Origin: Friedmanniella luteola
Lineage (GTDB): Bacteria > Actinomycetota > Actinomycetes > Propionibacteriales > Propionibacteriaceae
Reading direction: 5' to 3'
Assembly (NCBI RefSeq): GCF_900105065.1
Contig: NZ_LT629749.1
Coordinates: forward strand, 2,790,001-2,854,000
Length of the DNA: 64,000 nt
Within the stretch, counting starts at the first letter, position 1, and each line of letters starts with the position of its first letter. A program made the translations under genes and the position numbers. Shown here piece by piece: positions 44,002 through 52,556 of the stretch. Under the pieces are notes generated by a model, which did not search any database, had not been told where the DNA came from, and saw only the letters and a list, made by a program, of their open reading frames with translations.

Positions 44002-45273
44002 ATGCGTCTTCCCCGCCCCCGCACGAGCTGGCTCGTGCTGGCCTGCGCCGTCGGCCTCGTCCTGCCCACGACCACCTCGACGGCCGCCCCGCCGCCCGCC
44101 GCCCCGGCCGCCGAGGCCGCGCCGGCGTCCGTCACGACCCGGCTCGGGGGCCAGCAGGTCCGGGCCCACTTCACGAACCCGGCGGCCCACGGGGGCCGCG
44201 ACCGCACGATCCACGACGAGGTGGTGCGGCTGATCGACGGTGCGCCCGCCGGCTCCACGGTCCGCGGCACGATCTACTCGCTGTCGGTGCAGCCGGTGGC
44301 GCGGGCGCTGGTCGCGGCCGAGCAGCGGGGCGTCACCGTCCTGGTCCTCGCCGACGGCGACAACGCCACCTCGACCAGCCCGGCGGTGGACATCCTCGAG
44401 CAGCTGCACTCGGTCCGGTTCTGCAGCTACGCACCCGCGGCGTACGGCAGCACCCGCCGGTCCGGCGGCGCCTGCGTCAGCACCAGCGACGACGGTGACC
44501 TGCACGTGAAGATGTTCACGTTCAGCGAGACCACCGACCCCGACGGCTTGCCGCGCACGGACGTGTCCTGGTTCGGCTCGGCCAACCTGACCTACGCCAC
44601 GGGCTCCGACCAGTTCAACAACGCCGTCACCGTCTACGGGGACGCCGACCTCGCGTCGGGACTCAACCACTACTTCACCGACCTGTGGGACCGCCGGCAC
44701 CGCCCGGGCGACGACTACTACGACGCCCGCTCCGGACGCGGCTACCAGGAGGCGTCCTCGGCCTCGGTCTACGCCTCGCCCGAGGGGGCCGGCCAGACCG
44801 ACACCATCGTCGCGCGGCTGGACGACGTCACGCCGGACCCGAGCTGCCAGATCCGGATCGGCATGTCCTTCGTCACCTCGGGGCGCCCCGCGCTGCTCCG
44901 CTTCGTGACCGCCGCCCGGGCCAAGGGCTGCCGGGTCTGGCTGCTGGTGGGCAGCAGCGGGGGCGCCATCCGGATGCCGCGTGAGGTCTACAAGAGCCTG
45001 ACCAGCGCCGGCGTCAGCATCCGCCGCGTGGTGGGTGTGCACGACAAGTTCTTCGCCGTGCAGGGGAAGTTCGGCGGCCGCCACCAGTACCGCGTCTACA
45101 CCGGCTCGCAGAACTGGAGCAGCGGGGCGCTGCGCAGCAACGACGAGATCTTCGTCAAGCTCGCCCCCGAGACCGCGACCGCCCACCCGCTCTACGACGC
45201 CTACGTCCAGCACTTCGGCGACGCGTGGGCGACCGGTCGGCCGTGCACGGCGAGCACCTTCCCCTGCCGCTGA
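44002..45273 (+). CDS. Secreted phospholipase D-like protein
   Basis: This 423-residue exported protein has a signal peptide (about 1-30) and two PLD half-domains. The first has LHVKMFTF and WFGSANLTY; the second has VHDKFFAVQ and YTGSQNWSSGALRSNDE. The HxK...N pairs supply the two catalytic His. It may cleave phospholipids or nucleic acid outside the cell. GGAG precedes the ATG; TAGGGT at about 43956 could be its -10. It is monocistronic. Confidence 0.9.
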   Translation: MRLPRPRTSWLVLACAVGLVLPTTTSTAAPPPAAPAAEAAPASVTTRLGGQQVRAHFTNPAAHGGRDRTIHDEVVRLIDGAPAGSTVRGTIYSLSVQPVARALVAAEQRGVTVLVLADGDNATSTSPAVDILEQLHSVRFCSYAPAAYGSTRRSGGACVSTSDDGDLHVKMFTFSETTDPDGLPRTDVSWFGSANLTYATGSDQFNNAVTVYGDADLASGLNHYFTDLWDRRHRPGDDYYDARSGRGYQEASSASVYASPEGAGQTDTIVARLDDVTPDPSCQIRIGMSFVTSGRPALLRFVTAARAKGCRVWLLVGSSGGAIRMPREVYKSLTSAGVSIRRVVGVHDKFFAVQGKFGGRHQYRVYTGSQNWSSGALRSNDEIFVKLAPETATAHPLYDAYVQHFGDAWATGRPCTASTFPCR

Positions 45274-45311
45274 GGCTCCGGGTCGCGGCCCCGGCCCGGG
45301 AGCACCCGGGC

Positions 45312-46370
45312 TCAGGGGCCGTCGACCGGCGGCGCGACCTCGGCCGGCAGCGGGTGGATGATCCCGCGCAGCTCCTGGGCGATGCCGTCCGCCTCGTCGA
45401 CCAGCGGCCGGACGGCCCCGGCGAGCCCCGGACGTCCGGCGCGCAGCCGGCTCAGCCCCAGCGTGAGGGCGTAGAGCCGGTGCAGGGTGCGGTCCCCGAC
45501 CTCGCGGGCCACCCGCTCGCGCTCCCCCGCCGCCCCGACCTGGTGCTGCGCAGCGGCGAGGGCGGACGCGCTGGCGACCAGCGTGGTGCGCATCGTCTCC
45601 GCGGCGGCGGCGATGGTCCGCACCTCCGGCGGGCCGGCCACGGTGATGCGCCGGCTGGTGTCCCCGTCGGCGACCGCACTGAGCTCGCGGACCAGGCGGG
45701 CGAGCGGCCGGGTGGTGGCGCGGGGCAGGGCCCAGGCGGTCCAGCCGGCCATGCCGACGGCGACCAGGGCCGCCAGCGCCGTGGCGGCGTTGGCCCGGCC
45801 CTGCGCGGTCGCCAGCCCCCCGAGCTGGTCCTGGGTCAGCTGGTCGATCCGTTGCGCGACCTCCGCGAGCCGCTGCCGCAGCGCGTCGAACAGCACCTTG
45901 CCGCGGGTGGCCAGGACCACCGTGTCCGTCCCGTCGACCGCTCCGCGCTGACGAGCGGCGATCTCGGGCTCGGCCGCCTCCTGCTGCCAGCGCCGTCCCG
46001 CCTCGGAGGCGGCGACCAGCAGCGGCCCCGCGACCACGTCCTCGTGCAGCAGCCCGCCGAGCAGCGCCTGCAGCCGGTCGGCGTCGCGCCGGCCGTCCGC
46101 GTAGGGCTGCAGGAAGGACCGCTGGCCCGTCAGGGCGTAGCCCCGCTGGCCGGTCTCCTGGTCGACGTAGGCCCGGGTCAGGTCGACCACCGCGGTCTGG
46201 GCCGGACGGAGCCGTTCCCGGAGGTCGGCCTGCACGCGGCTCACGGCGTGCCGCTCCCACACCGACACCCCGGCGCTGAGCAGGGTCGCCGCGACGAGGA
46301 CGGCCAGGCTGGCGATGACGGCCGCCCGCAGCGTCAGCGGGCGGCGACCGGCCACCGGCGGACGGCTCAC
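45312..46370 (-). CDS. CHASE3-HAMP sensor with a degenerate histidine-kinase-like end
   Basis: This 352-residue membrane sensor has helices at about 15-36 and 193-214, a CHASE3 extracellular domain (DLTRAYVDQETGQRGYALTG) and a HAMP domain. The last 70 residues resemble a HisKA_3 dimerisation helix (EREVAREVGDRT-like: ERERVAREVGDRTLHRLYAL), but Gly stands where the phospho-His would be and no ATPase domain follows. It cannot act as a normal kinase. GAF protein 49911-51143 shows the same change. Confidence 0.8.
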   Translation of the reverse strand: MSRPPVAGRRPLTLRAAVIASLAVLVAATLLSAGVSVWERHAVSRVQADLRERLRPAQTAVVDLTRAYVDQETGQRGYALTGQRSFLQPYADGRRDADRLQALLGGLLHEDVVAGPLLVAASEAGRRWQQEAAEPEIAARQRGAVDGTDTVVLATRGKVLFDALRQRLAEVAQRIDQLTQDQLGGLATAQGRANAATALAALVAVGMAGWTAWALPRATTRPLARLVRELSAVADGDTSRRITVAGPPEVRTIAAAAETMRTTLVASASALAAAQHQVGAAGERERVAREVGDRTLHRLYALTLGLSRLRAGRPGLAGAVRPLVDEADGIAQELRGIIHPLPAEVAPPVDGP

Positions 46371-46537
46371 CGGCCCTGGCCCCGGGTCACCGGGTGGGCG
46401 GGGGTGACGAGCACGGTGACACGCAAGGGGGTCCCTCTCCGACGGCTGGTTCCCCCGAACGAGCAGGTCCGGCCTGCGGCGCGAGCCTAGCGTGGCCCCC
46501 GGTGGCCGCAGCAGCCTCGACGGCGCCCTGGCCTGGC

Positions 46538-46543
46538 TATGCT
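46538..46543 (+). promoter_or_regulatory. -10 box (TATGCT), leaderless start
   Basis: TATGCT lies 6 nt before the ATG at 46550. Confidence 0.65.
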
Positions 46544-46549
46544 GCCCGC

Positions 46550-47221
46550 ATGACCTCGTCCCGGCCCGAGCTCCGGATCGGCGACAAGGAGCGCGACCTC
46601 GTCGCCGCCGTCCTGCAGGACGCGCTGGCGGAGGGCCGGATCACCCTGGAGGAGCTGGACCAGCGGCTCGACGCGACGCTGCGGGCCCGCACCTACGCCG
46701 ATCTCGACGCCCTCGTCGCCGACCTCCCGGTGGACCTCCCGTCGACCGCGCTCAGCGGGGCCCGCCCCGCGCCGGAGCCCCGTCCCCTCGGCGGGCCCGG
46801 CTCGTCGCCGGACGACCGGCTCGTGCTCGACGCGGGCTGGTCGAGCGTCACCCGGCGGGGCCGCTGGGACGTCCCGCCCTTCCTGCGGCTCAACGGCGCC
46901 GTCGGCAGCGTCCGGTTGGACTGCCTGCAGGCCACCCCGCTGGCCCCGACGGTCGACGTCGAGATCGACGGCGGCATGGGCCACATCAGGATCGTCCTGC
47001 CGGACTCGTGGGCGGTGAACACCGACCGGCTCACCTCGCAGTGGGGCATGTCCAGCATCAAGGTCTCGGCCACGCCGGAGCCCGGCGCCCCCCTGCTGCT
47101 GCTGCACGGGTCCGTCGGCTGGGGCTGGCTGACGGTCCGGCACGCCGGCTTCTTCGACCGGCGCCGGCTGGCGCGCCAGGCGGCCCTCGGACGGCCCCAC
47201 CGGCGTGCGCTGGGGCACTGA
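46550..47221 (+). CDS. DUF1707 family protein
   Basis: This 223-residue protein starts with the DUF1707 domain (LRIGDKERDLVAAVLQDALA, GRITLEELDQRLDA, TYADLDALVADLP), common in actinobacterial envelope-related proteins, and ends in a cell-wall-active-antibiotic-response-like beta domain (GGMGHIRIVLPDSWAVN). Membrane helices are absent. The function is unknown. The start is leaderless. Confidence 0.88.
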   Translation: MTSSRPELRIGDKERDLVAAVLQDALAEGRITLEELDQRLDATLRARTYADLDALVADLPVDLPSTALSGARPAPEPRPLGGPGSSPDDRLVLDAGWSSVTRRGRWDVPPFLRLNGAVGSVRLDCLQATPLAPTVDVEIDGGMGHIRIVLPDSWAVNTDRLTSQWGMSSIKVSATPEPGAPLLLLHGSVGWGWLTVRHAGFFDRRRLARQAALGRPHRRALGH

Positions 47222-47259
47222 CCGCCCGACGGTCCTCCCGCCCGGACCGGGTGCCGACG

Positions 47260-47703
47260 TCAGCGCGACGTGCGGGCCAGCTCCGCGAGGGCGCTGACCG
47301 CGAGGTCGTGGTCCTCGCTGCCCGCCAACCCGGAGACGGCCAGCACCCCGACCAGGGCCCCGGCCACCACGAGCGGGACCGCTCCCCCGGCCGGGAAGTA
47401 CCGGTCCAGCGGCAGCGCGAAGAGGCGCAGGAAGGTCTCGACGTCGCCGCCCTCGCCGACGTACGTCGCGTGCACCTGCGCCGAGGCGACCCCGAAGTGC
47501 CGTACGACCGCGGCCTTGCGCTCCACCCAGCGGTCGTTGTCCGCGCTGCTGCCCGGGCACCCGCTGTGGAAGACCCGCTGCTCCCCCAGCCAGATCGCGA
47601 TGGTGACGGGCAGCCGGGCGGCCCGGCAGCGCTCGGCGAGGGCGAGGCCCAGTCGCCACGCCGTGTCGTGGTCCAGGCGGTCCAGCTCGGGTACGGCGTG
47701 CAT
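47260..47703 (-). CDS. UPF0303/GlcG-HbpS-like heme-associated protein
   Basis: This 147-residue protein fits UPF0303: LDHDTAWRLGLAL, TIAIWLGEQRVFHSGCPGS, DNDRWVERKAAVVRHFG and FPAGGAVPLVV. Related HbpS/GlcG proteins bind heme or act with two-component systems; the role of this group is poorly known. It lies just downstream of the broken alcohol dehydrogenase and is transcribed the same way, starting 39 nt after it ends. Confidence 0.8.
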   Translation of the reverse strand: MHAVPELDRLDHDTAWRLGLALAERCRAARLPVTIAIWLGEQRVFHSGCPGSSADNDRWVERKAAVVRHFGVASAQVHATYVGEGGDVETFLRLFALPLDRYFPAGGAVPLVVAGALVGVLAVSGLAGSEDHDLAVSALAELARTSR

Positions 47704-47742
47704 CGGGAGCTCCTGTCGGGGGTCGGTCGTCGGCCGACGGTC

Positions 47743-48579
47743 TCAGGGGATCAGCAGCTCGCGCAACGTGCCACCCCGCGCGAGGTCGTCCAGGCTCGCG
47801 GCCACCTCCTCCAGCGGCCGCCGCCGGCTGACCAACGGGTCGAGCAGCAGGTCGCCGGCCAGGTACTCCTGGACCAGCCGCGGGATGTCGCGCGCGGGGT
47901 CGATCCCGCCGTCGTTGAGCCGAGGATGCGCTGCTCCCTCGCGACGAGGGTGCCCGGGTCGAACGCGGCCCGCACGCCGGCGGGTGGGATGCCGACGACG
48001 ACCGCGGCCCCGCCCATGCCCAGCACCGCGACGCACTGCTCGGTCAGCGCCGGGCCGCCGATCGCGTCGAAGGCGTAGTCGGCTCCGTCCGGGAGCAGGG
48101 CGCGGACGGCCTCGACCGTGTCGCCGGCCGCCGCGTCCACGACGTCGGTGGCGCCCAGCGTGCGGGCGAGCGCGGTCTTGTCCGGGCCGCAGGTCGACGG
48201 CGACGACCCGGCCGGCCCCCGCCAGCCGCGCGCCCTGCACCACCGACAGCCCGACGCCGCCGCAGCCCAGCACGACGACGGAGCTGCCCGGCTCCACCCG
48301 CGCGGTGTTGCGGACCGCCCCGACACCGTTGGCGACCCCGCAGCCGACCAGCGAGACCACGTCGAGCGGGGCGGCCGGGTCGACCCTGATCGCGCCCGCC
48401 GCCGGCACCACGGCCTCCTCGGCGAAGGCCGACACCCCCGTTGAGTGGTGCGAGGTCGCACCGCCGGCCGACAGCCGGCTCGTGCCGTCCTGCAGGACCC
48501 CGCCGCGGGAGACGACGCCGGAGGCGAGCAGGCACTGGACGGGGTGGCCGCGCCGGCACGGGACGCAGGCGCGCCGGCA
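47743..48579 (-). pseudogene. Zn-dependent alcohol dehydrogenase, truncated and frameshifted
   Basis: About 280 residues of an MDR alcohol dehydrogenase remain, from the structural-zinc loop (ACVPCRRGHPVQC) to LARGGTLRELLIP. The NAD motif GCGGVGLSVVQGARLAG is intact. The reading frame changes at about 48180-48195 and back at about 47912-47925, and the first 95 or so residues are absent. The 5' boundary (about 48579) coincides with the start of aldehyde dehydrogenase homology on the other strand, marking a deletion junction. Confidence 0.85.
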
Positions 48580-49141
48580 GTGGGAGAAGGTCCAGGACCT
48601 GATCGGCGTCGGCCTGGCCGAGGGCGCCCGCCTGGTCGCCGGCGGGCCGGGCCGTCCGGACGGGCTGCGCACCGCCACTACGTCCGCCCCACCGTGCTGG
48701 CCGACGTGACGTCGGGGATGACGATCGCGCGGGAGGAGGTGTTCGGGCCGGTGCTTGGTCGTCCCCGCCTACGCCGACCTGGACGACGCCGGCGCCATCG
48801 CCTACGACACCGACTACGGGCTCGCGGCCTACGTCTCGGGCCAGGACCTCGCACAGGCCCGGCGGCTGGCCGCGCGGCTGCGGGCCGGCCAGGTCTCCAT
48901 CAACGGCGCCTACGACCTCGCCGCACCCTTCGGCGGCTACAAGCGGAGCGGGAACGGCCGCGAGTGCGGCGAGCTCGCCTTCCACGCGTTCCTCGAGACC
49001 AAGGCCGTGATGGGCCACGGACCCGACCGGGCGGCCCGAGGGCTGGTCGGCGTCGCCGACGCCGACCGGGAGCGGCGCGAGCGTCAGGGGTGGCGGCCGG
49101 CGACGTGGTCGGCGGCGGCCACCAGGTCGGCGCCGAGGTAG
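48578..49141 (+). pseudogene. Aldehyde dehydrogenase, C-terminal remnant with frameshifts
   Basis: The C-terminal third of an ALDH can be read in three frame pieces: QWEKVQDLIGVGLAEGARLV, then HYVRPTVLADVTSGMTIARE, then DTDYGLAAYVSG to AAPFGGYKRSGNG and FLETKAVMG. Frame changes fall near 48670 and 48752. Homology ends near 49020; the frame stops at 49141 inside the next gene. The first 330 or so residues, including the catalytic Cys, are missing. Confidence 0.85.
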
Positions 49142-49731
49142 GTGCCGGGCACGCCCTCGCGGTCCGCGTCGGTGACGAAGGCACCGCCGGCGTAGAACAG
49201 GTCCGCGGGGGCGACGAGGTCCCCGACCCCGGCGAGCGCGCGGACCGTGCCGGGCCGGTTCTGCGGCAGGTGCGCGACGACGACGACGGCGGCCGGCCGC
49301 GTCACCCGGACGGCGGTCCGCAGGCTGGAGGCCGGCGTCGAGGCCCCCAGGTGGTCGGTGGCCCAGCCGCGGTGGTTCAGCAGCGTCTCGAGAGCGTTCA
49401 GCGCCACCGCGTGGGTCTCGCCCGGGCCGCAGGCCAGCAGGGCCAGCGGAGCGCGCGTCGCGGGCGCGACGGGCCGGAGCTGGGCGTGGAGCCACCGCTC
49501 GGCCGTGCTGGAGAAGAGGTGCTCGTGGGCCACGCCGATCTCGCCGGACGCCCACCGCTCGCCGATGTGGCGGAGGGCCGGGAGCAGCACCTCGGCGACG
49601 GTGCGGTCGAGCCCGCGCTCGTCGCGGCTGCGGTCGAGCAGCTGGCGCAGGCCCCAGCCGTCGAGGCGGCGGCAGGAGTTGAGCACCTCGGCGCAGGCGT
49701 CGGGCTGCTGGAGGGAGGCGGTGGGCGCCAC
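49084..49731 (-). CDS. Stand-alone CarH-like cobalamin-binding (B12) photoreceptor module
   Basis: This 215-residue protein consists only of a four-helix B12-cap domain (about 15-85) and a Rossmann-like B12-binding domain (about 92-212). It has the Trp60-x9-Glu70-His71 signature by which CarH photoreceptors bind adenosylcobalamin on the upper face; His107 in GPGETHAVAL is the likely lower ligand. CarH has an N-terminal MerR DNA-binding domain, which is absent here. TAGGCT (49834-49839) suggests a 95-nt leader. The partner is unknown; a GAF protein gene lies just upstream. Confidence 0.82.
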   Translation of the reverse strand: MAPTASLQQPDACAEVLNSCRRLDGWGLRQLLDRSRDERGLDRTVAEVLLPALRHIGERWASGEIGVAHEHLFSSTAERWLHAQLRPVAPATRAPLALLACGPGETHAVALNALETLLNHRGWATDHLGASTPASSLRTAVRVTRPAAVVVVAHLPQNRPGTVRALAGVGDLVAPADLFYAGGAFVTDADREGVPGTYLGADLVAAADHVAGRHP

Positions 49732-49833
49732 GGGCTTCCGATCACGAGCGTCGAGGACCAGCGGCTCGCGGACGTCGTGGTCCGGGTGCTCGTCCTGCCG
49801 GTGCGGCCTCCCCGACCGACCACCTTCACGCGA

Positions 49834-49839
49834 AGCCTA
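49834..49839 (-). promoter_or_regulatory. Candidate -10 box (TAGGCT) for the B12 gene
   Basis: TAGGCT on the minus strand would start transcription near 49827, about 95 nt before the GTG at 49731. No clear -35 was found. Confidence 0.4.
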
Positions 49840-49910
49840 GGACAGCTCTGCCCGCGGCGCACCGGAATGGCCCGACGACGTGGAGGGGACCGCCCCCCGG
49901 ACCGGGCCGG

Positions 49911-51143
49911 TCAGCCCGCGCGACCGTAGTGCCCCTGCAGCGACGACCGCGCCTCGGTGATAACGGCCGCCAGCTCCGCGTGCAGCAGGGTGAGCCAGGG
50001 CTCGGGCCGGCGGACCATGGCGGCCTCCACCATCAGGCTGGCGGCGAAGAGCCGCTGGATCGTGCGGTCCTGGAAGGTGCCGGCGATCTCCTCCTCGGTG
50101 GTGCGCGCGGAGAGGGTGCGTTCCGCGGCCCGGGTCTCCGCCAGCTCGATGGCCAGCATGGCCTGGTTCGCGAAGTCGTGGACCATGGCGACCTCCGTCC
50201 GGGTGAACGCGGCCTGCGCCGGGTGCCGGCTGAGCACGATCGCCCCCCGCGGCCCGCGGGCGTCGAGCAGCGGGATGGCCAGCGTCGCCCCGACGGGCGG
50301 TCCGACGCGGCTGTGGGTGGTGTGCTCCTCACCGCCGGTGCCGACCTGCCAGCTCCCGGCCGCCATGGCCTGCACCGCCAGGCTGTCCTGCTCCCCGAAC
50401 ACCCGGCCCGGGAGCTGGGCGGCCCCCACGCCGGCGGCCACCCGCACCTCGAGCAGGTCCGGGTCGTCCTCGCTGACGGTGGCGATGGTGACGGTCCGGG
50501 CCCGCGCCAGCTGGTGCACCCGGTCCGCGATCTCCTGCCAGACCGACACCTCGTCCGAACCGGCCTGCAGGAGCGCCTGGGTGATCAGGGTGAGGCCGCG
50601 CAGCCACTTCACCTGCTGACGGGACTGCTGGCCGTGCAGCGCGTTCTCGACCGACAGCGCCGCCATCTTGGCGAACTCGGCCGCCATCTCCTCGTCGGCG
50701 TCGTCGAACGCCACCCGGCCGGCCTGCCCGAGGACGTAGAGGCGTCCGGACCCGCCGGACGTGACGGTCATCGGCACCTCCAGCACGGGACGCACCAGGG
50801 CGGACGGCGTCGTCGCGGGCAGGACGACGGCGGCCGCCTCGAAGAGCGGACCGGCCGGCGGCCGCGCCGCGGTGAGGTGGGCACCGAGGAGGTCCCGCAG
50901 GGCCGTGACCGCGAGCGGGTCGGCCGTGCTGAAGAGCACGGTGCCCAGCGCGCCGTCGTCACCGTCGACCGCGAGGACCGCGTGCTCGGCATCCAGCACG
51001 GCGACCGACAACCGCAGCAGCTGCTCCACCCGGGCCGGCGCCCACTGCTCGGCCGCCAGCCCGGACATCGCCGTCAGCAACGACCGCAGCTGGACCCGAC
51101 CGCCCTCGTCGGTCGACCACCCCTCGACGCCCCCGCCCGTCAT
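49911..51143 (-). CDS. Two-GAF sensor with degenerate histidine-kinase-like end
   Basis: This 410-residue cytosolic protein has two GAF domains (about 20-165 and 180-325; LYVLGQAGRVAFDDADEE, ATLAIPLLDARGPRGAIVLS), joined by a helix. The end (EEIAGTFQDRTIQRLFAASL) looks like the HisKA_3 helix of GAF kinases, but Gln stands at the His position and the ATPase domain is missing. The ATG at 51143 has AGGAGGAG upstream. It is transcribed toward the B12 gene, 179 nt away; a shared role in light or redox sensing is inference. Confidence 0.82.
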   Translation of the reverse strand: MTGGGVEGWSTDEGGRVQLRSLLTAMSGLAAEQWAPARVEQLLRLSVAVLDAEHAVLAVDGDDGALGTVLFSTADPLAVTALRDLLGAHLTAARPPAGPLFEAAAVVLPATTPSALVRPVLEVPMTVTSGGSGRLYVLGQAGRVAFDDADEEMAAEFAKMAALSVENALHGQQSRQQVKWLRGLTLITQALLQAGSDEVSVWQEIADRVHQLARARTVTIATVSEDDPDLLEVRVAAGVGAAQLPGRVFGEQDSLAVQAMAAGSWQVGTGGEEHTTHSRVGPPVGATLAIPLLDARGPRGAIVLSRHPAQAAFTRTEVAMVHDFANQAMLAIELAETRAAERTLSARTTEEEIAGTFQDRTIQRLFAASLMVEAAMVRRPEPWLTLLHAELAAVITEARSSLQGHYGRAG

Positions 51144-51319
51144 CTGCCCGCTCCTCCTCGCGTGCACGACCGCTCTCCGGCGGTCCCCGGCTGATCGTCC
51201 GGAGAACGGAAGAATTGCACATTCACTTGAAACGGCCAGGACCCGGGCGCCCGCCACACCCCGTGGGCCCCGAGGGGACGGGACGCGTCGGAGCGGGTGC
51301 GCAGCGCGCCCGGTCGCCC

Positions 51320-51325
51320 TACCAT
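51320..51325 (+). promoter_or_regulatory. -10 box (TACCAT), leaderless start
   Basis: TACCAT lies 6 nt before the ATG at 51332. Confidence 0.65.
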
Positions 51326-51331
51326 CGGACG

Positions 51332-52426
51332 ATGGGGAGGGTCGGCGGCGACACGGTGCAGGACATCCGGTTCGCCCGCTCGGCCGACGGCGTCGGGATC
51401 GCGTACGCGGTGCACGGTTCGGGTCCGCCGCTCCTCATCGACACCTGCTGGCTCAGCCACCTGCAGTTCGACTGGCAGAGCCCGGTGTGGCGCCACTACC
51501 TGGTCGAGCTCGGCCGGATCGCGACCGTCATCCGCTACGACGAACGGGGTCACGGCCTGTCGGACCGCTCGGTGACCGACCACAGCCTCGACGCCCGGGT
51601 CGCCGACCTCGAGGCGGTGGCCGACGACGCCGGCCTCGACCGCTTCGCCCTGCTGGCGATGGCCCAGGGCGGGCCGGTGGCGATCGAGTACGCCGCCCGG
51701 CACCCCGACCGGCTCACCCGGATCGCGTTCTACGGCAGCTACGCCGGGGCGCTGGCCGCCGCGACCCCGGAGGAGGTCGAGCTCGACGCGGCGTTCCAGG
51801 CCCTGATCAAGGTCGGCTGGGACCGGCCGACGCCGGAGTTCCGGCGTGTCTTCACCAGCCTGATGATCCCCGGCGGGACCGAGGAGCAGATGCGCTGGAT
51901 CGACGAGCTGCAGCGCATGGCCGTCGACGCCGACACCGCGATCCTGGCCCGCTCGCAGCGCCAGCTGGCCGACGCGACGGGCCGGCTCCCCGAGCTCGAC
52001 CTGCCGACCCTGGTGCTGCACAGCCGCCGGGACCAGATGAACGAGTTCGGGCACAGCCGGCACCTGGCCGCGCACATCCCCGGCGCACGGCTGGTGGCCC
52101 TGGAGAGCGACAACCACATCGTGCTGGAGGACGAACCGGCCTGGCCGGTGCTGCTGGAGGAGCTGACGGCCTTCCTCGCCCCCGACCGGGAGCCGGAGCC
52201 GGATCCCCGCACCGTCATCCCGGACCTGTCGACGGTGCTGTCGCCCCGCGAGCTCGACATCCTCGAGCAGGCCGCCGCCGGGCAGGACAACGACGCGATC
52301 GCCGCCACGCTGGTGCTCTCGGTGCGCACCGTCGAGCGGCACCTGCAGAACGCGTACGCGAAGCTCGGCCTGCACGGGCGCACCGCCCGCACCGCCGCGG
52401 TCGCGCGGCTGCTCTCCCGCGCCTGA
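51332..52426 (+). CDS. Alpha/beta-hydrolase-LuxR fusion regulator with dead nucleophile
   Basis: This 364-residue protein joins an alpha/beta-hydrolase domain (about 10-285) to a LuxR helix-turn-helix (LSPRELDILEQAAAGQ to TVERHLQNAYAKLGLHGRT, 303-352). Asp234 and His262 of the triad are present, but the elbow reads A-M-A-Q-G with Ala111 where the nucleophile Ser should be. It probably binds a small ligand without hydrolysing it and controls transcription. A methyltransferase gene follows 130 nt downstream. The start is leaderless. Confidence 0.85.
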   Translation: MGRVGGDTVQDIRFARSADGVGIAYAVHGSGPPLLIDTCWLSHLQFDWQSPVWRHYLVELGRIATVIRYDERGHGLSDRSVTDHSLDARVADLEAVADDAGLDRFALLAMAQGGPVAIEYAARHPDRLTRIAFYGSYAGALAAATPEEVELDAAFQALIKVGWDRPTPEFRRVFTSLMIPGGTEEQMRWIDELQRMAVDADTAILARSQRQLADATGRLPELDLPTLVLHSRRDQMNEFGHSRHLAAHIPGARLVALESDNHIVLEDEPAWPVLLEELTAFLAPDREPEPDPRTVIPDLSTVLSPRELDILEQAAAGQDNDAIAATLVLSVRTVERHLQNAYAKLGLHGRTARTAAVARLLSRA

Positions 52427-52556
52427 GTGCCGGCTACGCGTCAGCCGCCACGCGTCCGCCGGCGGCGCCCGCAGTTGCGCGTCGGCGCCGATGTGGCGCC
52501 AGGGGCGTCGTCCCTACCGTCGTCTCGACCAGCACGACCGACGACCGGAGGACCGC

